The notes below the pieces were generated by a model that searched no databases, was not told where the DNA came from, and worked only from the letters and a program-made list of their open reading frames with translations. Below are positions 8,301 to 15,780 of a stretch of 15,780 bases of DNA, piece after piece (position 1 is the first letter of the stretch; each line of letters starts with the position of its first letter). This DNA comes from Bacteroidota bacterium (lineage in GTDB: Bacteria; Bacteroidota; Bacteroidia; 2-12-FULL-35-15), in NCBI GenBank assembly GCA_016707685.1, contig JADJHE010000026.1:1-15780 (forward strand), in the 5' to 3' direction. The translations under genes and the position numbers were made by a program.

Positions 8301-8868
8301 AATTAATCTTTTAACTGCAAATGATAATTTTTTTACATGAGAAAGAAAAGATTGGGATGATAAAACTAATTCGTTGGCAGTTTTTGATAATGATAAATGA
8401 GCAAAAAGTAATTTACGACAAGAAAAAAAATTATGAGCAACGCATTATGAAAGAGTATTAAGAGAAAAAAATTTTAAAGATAATGTAATAGATAGAGCAT
8501 TGGATAAAAAAGATAGACCATTTTTTGAACGTATTAGAGCTTATAATGAAAAATTAAGCGATGCTTGATTAGCAATAGATTTACAATATAAACAGATGGA
8601 AGCACACGAAAGTGCTTATGTAAGATTTAATAGAAAATTAAATAACAATGATTTAGATGATAGTTATATTTGATATCGTAAATATGCAACAATGGGTACA
8701 CGTTTTTATTATATTTTAAATTTAGTATTAACTTTTTTTGCTATTTGAACAGAGCATTTAAAAAAAATAAGAAAAAGTGAATTTAGTGTAGGTTCTTTAA
8801 TATTAATGATAAAATTAGATTTCAAGGAATATATATATATAACTTATTGGGAATATATAAAAAAATAG
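5314..8868 (+). CDS. Giant unassigned Trp-rich ORF, first part (1184 codons)
   Basis: One frame runs from ATG 5314 to TAG 8866-8868 with no TAA or TAG between, using dozens of TGA codons as Trp. Codons before the ATG (5254-5313) are also open and look coding (LLNTLGGSETPYDTI), so translation may start upstream at a non-ATG codon. The protein is basic and rich in Trp, Tyr and Lys. Hydrophobic, probably membrane segments lie near residues 569-595, 818-838 and 1131-1146. A long charged coiled-coil-like region lies near 888-1010. No enzyme motif is recognised. Size and composition recall the very large unassigned Ymf-type ORFs of ciliate mitochondria (such as Ymf77), but I cannot verify homology. 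It ends on A AAA AAA TAG and overlaps the next open frame by 82 bases in the -1 phase, so both ORFs may be one gene. Confidence 0.85.
8859..8868 (+). other. Candidate -1 frameshift site 2 (A AAA AAA TAG)
   Basis: The zero-frame codons are ATA AAA AAA TAG (8857-8868), containing the perfect slippery heptamer A7 (8859-8865) directly before the stop. A -1 slip gives AAA ATA GTT and enters the second giant frame. A small stem TAGTT-AATA-AACTA (8866-8879) begins at the stop. Confidence 0.5.
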
Positions 8869-11800
8869 TTAATAAACTAAATATTTTTTTAATATTTTTT
8901 AAAGATATTAAAACTGGTGAAATAACAATAAATAACGTTTATTTTTTTTTTATGTCTTTTTGTGGTTTTGTTCAAAGAAATATATATTTTATAAAAGGTG
9001 CTTTTATAATAGGTTATAAACAAAAAGGTATTGTTTTTGGTTTAAAAAAAGTATGTGAATATTTTTTTTATAAATATAAAAAAAATAAAAATATTATAAT
9101 TAAAAAAATAAGATCTGTATTAAAAAAATTAATAAATATGAAATTATCTTGAAAAATAATTATTGAAAAAATAAAAAAATTAATATTTAAGAAAAAAGAA
9201 AGTGTTATGATAAAATTGGATATAATTAAAACAAAATGAGATTTGGAATATTCTTGAGAACGTATACATTGAAAATTAGCAATAAAATTTTATAAGAATT
9301 TTTTAGATATATTTTGGGGTATAGATTTTAAAGATTTTGTAAATGTTTATAAAATCTTTTTAAAAGATTGTAACGATGCATATATAGATAAGTGGTTGAG
9401 TAAAGAATTAAAAAATGCAATAAATGAATTAAGTTGAAAAGAAAAAGTTATATTAATTATAAAATATTTGGTAAATTTAGTAAAAATACCAGGACGATTA
9501 TTATTAAATATATGATGATTAAGATATATAAAATCTTATAAACAAAGAGGATTAAGACCAAAACAATATAATAAATATTTAGAAGCAACATTAGGTTGAC
9601 AATTACATAGAATATTAAAAGACAAGGCAGTAAGTAATATATTATTTAATTTAGAATATAATTATAGTTCGTTATTAGAATTATTTATTTTATATAAAAA
9701 TGCGGATGAGAGGGCAAAAACTGTTTATCAAGTACAGTATTGAAGATGGGTTGAATGAAGGTTTACTTCTTGAAAAGAATATATTTTTGCTAAGTTGAGA
9801 GAGCCCGTAGAATCATTAGAAGATTATTATAATAATTTTGAAAGGGGATCTCAATATGATACTTGATCTTTTTGAAAAAGAGCGTGATATTCTTATTGAT
9901 ATTATAAAAAAAGAAGACAACAAGATGATGGATATATACGTGAACAAAAAAATCTTTCAAGGGATATATTTTTTTATAAGAAAACGATAATAAGAGATAG
10001 ATTAATAAGAATTTATTTTATTAAAGGTTTAATAAATTGAATAACTTATGTTTATATGAAAAAAGTAGTATTTACACAAATAAATCCATTAAAAAATGAA
10101 ATAATAGATAAAAAATATAAAGGCTTAAAATTTAATTATAAAATTAATGATATAGGAGAAGATTATCATATAGGTACGTTTTTAAAAGATGTTCCACCAC
10201 AATTTTGAAGTTTAGCAATTATTTATAATATTTATATGCAAAATATTTATAGATATTTTTTAACTGATGAGACATATCCAGTCAAATGAAATAATAATAT
10301 GGCATATAGTAGAGATATAAAGTGACGTTTAGGTTTACCAAATAAAAATAAGGCAAAAATGGGTTTAATGGATAAATATAGACTTGCAGCATATAACTTA
10401 AGATATGATCCTCTTGAATTTGCTTATCATGTAGATGCACCAGGTTATAATCCAATGTTACGTTGAGCTCTTTTTTTATTAGAGTTTGGAATGACATATG
10501 AAGATATAGATGAAGATGATGAATATGATGAAAATGCAACATGAGGTGATATAAGTTTGCCGCATTTATTAACATATAATGAATCTTTAGATCAGTTAAG
10601 ATATGAAGTTCGAGAATATACACGTATAATAGCAAAGACAAATATTTTTGGAAAAGATAAAAATGAACAAAAAGCAGCAGAGAGAATAAAGTATGAAATG
10701 GAAAGAGTTGAGTTGCTTTGACAAATGTTAGGAATGAAAAGTAAAAAAGTTGAGAATCGTCTAAAGTTTGAAAGATCTTTAAAAAATGCTGAATTATTAC
10801 ATAAAGCTCTATATTCTTATCAAGTACAAACTCAGACGGAATCGGATAAAGAAAGATGAGAATATCAAAATAGAGATTTATTTCAGCAGGTGAAAAATCA
10901 AGTGTTTCAACAACATGATTTAACAAAGTATTTAGAGTGAAAAGCTGATTATGAATCAAGATTGATGGAAGAGAAATATTATACTTATTCTATTATATCG
11001 GAGGCTAAAGATCTTCAAAACAGTGTTTTTGCGGAAGCAGCAAAAACGGGAAATTTTGTAACGTCTTTTGATTATTTACTTGATACTTTAGCTTTTGCAA
11101 GTTTTGATCAAACTTTATCAGATATTTTAGATTTTTTAAAGTTTGAAATATGAAAAATTATAGAAAAGAACTCGGAAAAAGGTGTTATAGAAAAGAATTC
11201 GGAAAAAGGTATTATAAATTTTAAAAATATACATATAGTTGTACCTGATATTTTACATAATATAAATGCAATAGAACACTTAAAAATGATAGAAAGAGAA
11301 GATTGAGATTCGGCGAAAATAGAACTAAAAAAAGAAAAAATAAAAAAAGGTAAAGAAGTATCAGCACATTTTTACACGACGCATATGTATCGTCCTATAG
11401 AATGACAACATGGACGATTGGAGGTAGATCGTAAACTTGTAGATGTTAATTTACTAAATTCGTATAATTATGATAGTGGTATAGTTCGAGATATTAGAAA
11501 TCTAACTAAGTGAGAAGGTTATAAGGATACCTTTAAAAGATCTCGTGACTATTATTTTTATCATGGTACGAGAATTTTATGTAATTGAGCTTATCGTATA
11601 AAACGTCGTAGTATTAAGTTTACTAATATAGAACAAACATGAAGAAAAAAATATAAAATTAATACTAATTCAACGTTAGTATATATTAATCATATACGTT
11701 GAAGCTGAACTCAATGATTAGGATATGATATAACAGAAATAGAAGATGATTTTCATGATAATAATCTTGTTATTTTAAATGAAAGATATCGTTTATGATT

Positions 11801-14255
11801 TTTGAAAAGAGGTCCAATACGTGTAAAATTACCAGTAGTTTTAAAAATAAAAGAAGATGTTTTTAAAAGTTATTTTATAGATAGACCAAAAAAAGGATTA
11901 AGCATTTTGGAAAGAGACGCATATAGGGTTCATATATTAGGATATACTTTGGAGGGTCAACTTCAAGATTCTTTAAATTGAAAAAATATAAGATTAGGAA
12001 TGGAAAAATATTATCAAAAAGATATTGTAAATATTATATTTGAGATGGCAGGAAAAGGATTTAGTAAGAGGGAAGCTAAAAAATTAAATGAGTCTGAACA
12101 AAAAATTCTTGCAATAGATGCAAAGCATATGAATATGTTTTTGCGTAATTGTTATGTAAATCATAAATTATTGTATTCTGGGTTTGCATCATATTCAATA
12201 GATTTAATAAGATATGGAGATATATGATTTTATATGGATGAAGAATTTGATTATGGAACGTATTTTACTATGAAACAAGTTGAATTTATTGTACATGATC
12301 CAATGGTAGATGAAGTAATAAAGAGAGTACAGGGTATAGCTCTAACAAAGTATAGGCCAGAAAGTTATGCTTTTTTTTATAAGAGGTTCTTTAAAGGTAA
12401 GTTATATACTATATACTCTATTGGGTATTATTTTTCTATTATTGCAATTTTAGATGTTTTATTTTATAAACCAGGTATTTATATTTCTAATATATGGGTT
12501 TTGATTATTCCGATAATATTCGCTGTATTTTTTAGAGTTTTAAGAAAATATGTAAAAGAAGATTCTGAAAGAAAAAGAGGTGCAGATGTATATTTATATA
12601 AATATCAAAGTTTTGAGCAAAAGACTAGCGCTGAAATAGAAAATGAGATAGAAAAGAAGCGTAAAGAAAAAGAGGCTTCTGCAGATTTTATACAAAGGGC
12701 GGATGTACCAGCAAAACTTATACATTATGATACAAGACATGACAAAGTTGAAGAGAGTACAGAGGCTTATGTACCACTTTATAATCAATATGATTGATGA
12801 AGAAAAGTTAGTCATTTAAATAAAAATAATCCTATTCATTTATTTCGAGTATTCAGTGAGTGAGTAATTTATGTGTTGATGTATTTTTTATTTGATATGT
12901 GACAGAGTGAGTGTTTTAGAGTACGTATTTCAGAAGGTCTTTGATTTTGATATAGATTAGAAGAAGGACTTGGTTTTTCATATGTTCCAGGTACACGTTG
13001 AAAATGAAATGATCATGCAGAAATAAATTATAAAAGACGTACGTGAGAATATGATAGTTGAACACGTTTCGAACAAGGAGGTAATGTGTATAGTAGATGA
13101 TATGTTAATAGATATAATATGCGACAAAATAAAGATTTAGTAGAATTAGATTATGGTTATGCTGCCCAAAAAGTAGATGTTGAACTTCCGTTTCATTTGA
13201 GTCGCGACGAAGAATTATTTGTACAAGTAGGATATGCGGATATATATTGATTTGATACATGTGAAACTTATTTGTCAAGGACAAGGTGGGATGATTGGGA
13301 TCTTACAGAGTATGGTAAATTAATAAAACCATTTCGTAATGGTAAGGCGCCTGATGGTAATCTAATTTTTAATTTAACAATGAAAGTACAACGACAAAAA
13401 ATAAATTATTTTGAAGTAGAGGATACTTTTTGAGGTTTTTTAAAAGCAGATTTTAGAGGAGCATTACGTGAATTTTTATTAGAACATTTGTTAGGTGCTA
13501 ATTTTAGATTAAGAGGATATGAGCCATTACTTAAATTTATAAAATTTCAAAAACGAATGGAAGATGAATATGGTTATTCTCCAGAAAATATACATTCAAT
13601 CTTTGTTTTAGAAGCAAAAAAAGAAACAGAGCAATTAATATCTGCGGATATAGCACGCTATTACTACGCAGATAGAAATCTTATTTTTCAAACTAGGAAG
13701 AAAATACAAGAGTTTTATAAAATGAGATGAGAAACTTATAAAGATGTAAATTCAATAATGGATATAAAAATAAGAGGTACAATAACTGAAAATGAAAAGC
13801 ATTTACACAATTTATTTTATAATTTTATAAAATGTAAAATAAAGCGTTATGAATTATTATTAGAATCTCCAGAATATCAAAAGATTGTAAATAAAGATCA
13901 TGACAGAGGTTTTAAAGAAATATATGATGAATTAAAGCAAAAAGAAGATATTTTATTTAATAAGAAATTAGAAATGGAAATAGCACATAATGAAAATATA
14001 GTTGAATTAGAAAAAATAAAGAAAAAAGCTGAGATATCTGCATTAAAATATGAACATTATATAAATAAAATTAATAAGAAAGTTTCTTTTGAAGAAGCAA
14101 TAGAATATAAATCAAGGTTACTATCAAAATTATGAAAAGAAAAAGATTGATTAGTTATAGAAGATCTTTTTAGAAATTATACAGGATCAAAGAATATCTG
14201 AGAATATTTATTAGAATTTGTATATGTTTTATTAGATTTTATTTCTAAAATTTAA
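8865..14255 (+). CDS. Giant unassigned Trp-rich ORF, second part (about 1796 codons)
   Basis: The frame is open from 8787 (after TAG 8784-8786) to TAA 14253-14255, again with many TGA=Trp codons. The start given is the first codon after a -1 slip at the A7 run. If translated alone, it could begin at ATA 8829, ATA 8865 or ATG 8952. The style matches the first ORF: basic, Trp/Tyr/Lys-rich, no recognised catalytic motif. Visible parts are an acidic patch near 10500-10540 (EDIDEDDEYDEN), a 9-residue tandem repeat near 11157-11210, and two adjacent hydrophobic helices (about 12402-12470 and 12478-12545). There is one more hydrophobic helix near 12864-12900, and Glu/Lys coiled-coil segments near 13760-14130. 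Joined to the first ORF it would give about 2980 residues. The tRNA cluster starts 13 bases after the stop. Confidence 0.85.
11157..11210 (+). repeat. In-frame 27-bp duplication inside the giant ORF
   Basis: Two tandem 27-base units encode IIEKNSEKG then VIEKNSEKG. They differ at three positions (ATT/GTT at the first codon, AAC/AAT at the fifth). The length is a multiple of three and the frame is kept, which supports translation of this ORF. Confidence 0.85.
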
Positions 14256-14268
14256 GTATTAATAATTT

Positions 14269-14343
14269 GAGGGGGTAGAGTAAATGGGAATTCGTTAGGT
14301 GTAAAAGTGCTTAAAGATAAAGGTTCAAATCCTTTCCCCCTGC
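14269..14343 (+). tRNA. tRNA-like gene, initiator-Met paralogue with enlarged anticodon loop
   Basis: The acceptor is GAGGGGG with CCCCCTG (6 bp, with a G/G mismatch at 1-72), then TA. The D arm is GAG-TAAATGGGAA-TTC and the T arm is AAAGG-TTCAAAT-CCTTT (perfect). The anticodon arm TTAGG...CTTAA pairs, but the loop is ten bases (TGTAAAAGTG), so no standard anticodon can be read. Long stretches match the initiator-like Met tRNA 160 bases downstream (GAGTAAA, TTCGTTAGG, AAAGATAAAG, GTTCAAAT), so it is probably a diverged duplicate. It could be a pseudo-tRNA, a punctuation signal for transcript processing, or a tRNA altered after transcription. Confidence 0.5.
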
Positions 14344-14344
14344 T

Positions 14345-14428
<84 letters not shown>

Positions 14429-14510
14429 AAAGGGGTGGAGTAAAATAGGAAAACTCGTTAGGCTCATGATCTAAAGATAAAGTAAAGGTTCAAATACTTT
14501 TTCCCCACCT
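14429..14510 (+). tRNA. trnM: tRNA-Met (CAU), initiator-like
   Basis: The core matches plant-mitochondrial/bacterial-type initiator tRNA: GGGG-TG-GAG...CTC-G-TTAGG-CTCATGA-TCTAA, with anticodon CAT. The 5' acceptor strand AAAGGGG faces CCCCACC, so positions 4-7 pair and 1-3 all mismatch (A/C, A/C, A/A). The region between the anticodon arm and the acceptor is about five bases longer than usual. The T stem AAAGG/ACTTT has one mismatch, and two unpaired T precede CCCC. Another register (GGTGGAG with CCCCACC) pairs better at the end but destroys the D stem. It follows tRNA-Tyr with no spacer. The 3' boundary is uncertain by one or two bases. Confidence 0.8.
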
Positions 14511-14568
14511 TTGAAAATTAATTATTAAGGAAGTTTGTTAAAGAAAATATTGTTATATTAGGTAATTT

Positions 14569-14641
14569 GCTGGAATAGTTCAGTTGGTAGAATAATGAAT
14601 TCATAACTCATAGGTCGTGGGTTCGAGTCCCACTTCCAGCT
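14569..14641 (+). tRNA. trnM: tRNA-Met (CAU), elongator-like
   Basis: A canonical 73-nt cloverleaf. The acceptor GCTGGAA/TTCCAGC is a perfect 7 bp, followed by TA. The D arm is GTTC...GAAT with AGTTGGTA. The anticodon arm is ATGAA-TTCATAA-CTCAT (anticodon CAT, with the inner A/C pair mismatched). The variable loop is AGGTC and the T arm is GTGGG-TTCGAGT-CCCAC. The discriminator is T at 14641. If C34 were modified to lysidine it could decode Ile, which sequence cannot tell. nad4 begins 26 bases downstream. Confidence 0.93.
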
Positions 14642-14667
14642 TGTTTAAGAAATATTAGTTGTTTAAA

Positions 14668-15780
14668 ATGGAAAAAATTTTATTAATTTTTTTAATAATA
14701 TTTATAATCGTATTCACCCTGTTATTAACTAGTAAAGCCCAAGAGGTTTATAAAAAAGGCTTATGAATTTTTATTTTTAGTTTACTAATATTTTTAGTAA
14801 GTTTATTAATGTTATTTATGTTTAATATAAATAATATTAATTCAAATATTTTTATAAAATTTAAATGAGATTTTATGTTTACATATATGTTTTATTATGA
14901 ATTATATTTAGATAATTTATCTATAAGTTTTATTGTATTAACAACATTTTTAATACCAATAACTTTAGGTTTAGGTTTAATAAATATAAAATATAGATTA
15001 AAAGAATATTTAATATATTTTTTATTAATAGAATTTTTATTGATAAATTTTTTTTTAGTTACAAATTTATTGTTATTTTATATATATTTTGAAGCTGTTT
15101 TAATACCAATGTTTTTAATTATATTAATATGAGGTTCTAGAAAAAGAAAAATACATGCTTCTTATTTATTTTTTTTTTTTACATTAATAGGTTCTTTATT
15201 TATGATTTTAGGTATTTTATGATTATATTTAAATGTAGGTGAATTAAATATTCAAATTTTACAATATATAATGTTATCAAAAGAACATCAATTAATTTTA
15301 TGGTTTTTATTTTTTGTAGCATTTGCTGTGAAAGTACCGATATATCCAGTACATAGTTGATTACCGGAAGCGCATGTTGAAGCACCTACAGGAGGTTCAA
15401 TAATATTAGCAGGAGTTTTATTAAAATTAGGTTTATATGGAATGTTACGAGTATTAATTGTTTTATTTCCAATTGGAAATATATATTATACTCCATTAAT
15501 TGTGACTTTAAGTTTTATATCTGTAATTTTTATTTCTATAATAATTTTACAACAAATAGATTTAAAAAAAATAATTGCATATTCTTCTATTGCACATATG
15601 AATTTTGCGGTAATAGGAATATTTTCTAATAATATTTATGGTATAGAAGGTAGTATATTTACAATGTTAAGTCATGGTATAATTTCAAGTATGTTATTTT
15701 TTGTATAGGAGTTTTATATGATAGATATGGTGAACGTAATTTATTATATTATAGCAATATAGCTCAAATAATGCCGTATT
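14668..15780 (+). CDS. nad4: NADH dehydrogenase subunit 4, partial at window end, with a -1 frame change
   Basis: A core proton-pumping membrane subunit of respiratory complex I (NuoM family). ATG is at 14668, 26 bases after tRNA-Met, with a hydrophobic N-terminus and many membrane helices. Family hallmarks are FEAVLIPMFLI with the conserved Glu (about 15089), then AFAVKVPIYPVHSWLPEAH and EAPTGGSIILAG with the conserved Lys (about 15315-15410), and LKLGLYGMLR. TGA is read as Trp, including in HSW. Near 15691 the frame reads SSMLFFV then TAG at 15706-15708. One base back, the frame continues CIGVLYDRYGERNLLYY and onward to the window edge. The joined reading LFFCIGVLYDR matches the conserved LFxC(I/V)GxLYDR motif, so the frame changes within the T6 run 15697-15702. 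The 3' end lies outside the window. Confidence 0.96.
15696..15708 (+). other. Candidate -1 frameshift site 3 in nad4 (A TTT TTT GTA TAG)
   Basis: The zero-frame codons are TTA TTT TTT GTA TAG (15694-15708). A -1 slip on the T6 run gives TTT TGT ATA GGA, inserting the Cys that family members carry at this place. The stop is one codon beyond the run. Confidence 0.65.

Noticed and set aside
10282..10959. 225-codon open frame on the - strand
   Set aside because: It lies wholly inside the giant + strand ORF in an antisense phase. Its His/Leu/Tyr-rich composition is what the reverse complement of Asp/Glu/Lys/Ile codons gives.
12594..12815. 73-codon - strand ORF
   Set aside because: Antisense shadow of the giant ORF with no independent support.

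Overview
This window looks like part of a protist mitochondrial genome, most probably a ciliate's. It is very AT-rich. All confident genes are on the + strand, and TGA must be read as tryptophan throughout (for example ...HSW-LPEAH in nad4 and dozens of TGA codons in the giant ORFs). It carries a bacterial-type small-subunit rRNA, a few tRNAs, one recognisable complex I gene (nad4) and very large unassigned ORFs. The ciliate assignment is inferred from this combination, since no search could be run.

Layout. 1-604 is a non-coding, control-region-like stretch: a cluster of four G-tracts, a long near-perfect inverted repeat, and a 27-bp T-rich tandem repeat. 605-1638 is an unassigned, membrane-anchored gene broken by one -1 frame change. 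1649-1720 is tRNA-Asp. About 1983-3522 is an intact small-subunit rRNA (rns) whose 3' helix runs into a 15-bp minisatellite (3517-3647). 3651-4732 is poorly coding. It has two hairpins, an Asn/Lys simple-repeat ORF, two short hydrophobic ORFs and a 110-bp direct repeat with an internal stem. 4733-5233 is an unassigned 166-residue ORF. 5314-8868 and 8865-14255 are two giant Trp-rich ORFs that join through a -1 shift and could make one protein of about 2980 residues. 14269-14641 is a tRNA cluster: a tRNA-like paralogue, Tyr(GUA), an initiator-like Met(CAU) and an elongator-like Met(CAU). 14668 to the window end is nad4, also broken by a -1 frame change near the right edge.

The main observation is that three genes each show one frame change, always -1. 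Each lies on a 6-7 base T or A run that is followed, zero or one codon later, by an in-frame TAG. The confident gene ends in the window use TAA. In nad4 the shifted reading restores the conserved LFxC(I/V)GxLYDR motif, so that frame change is certain. Longer runs, such as the T12 in nad4 and the T10 in the second giant ORF, keep frame. This fits a recurrent programmed -1 frameshift signal better than random homopolymer miscalls, but miscalls cannot be excluded without reads, RNA or protein data.

Secondary observations are: acceptor-stem mismatches confined to positions 1-3 in two adjacent tRNAs, which resembles a 5' tRNA-editing pattern; an initiator-Met-like tRNA with an enlarged anticodon loop; and repeat growth directly from the rns 3' end.
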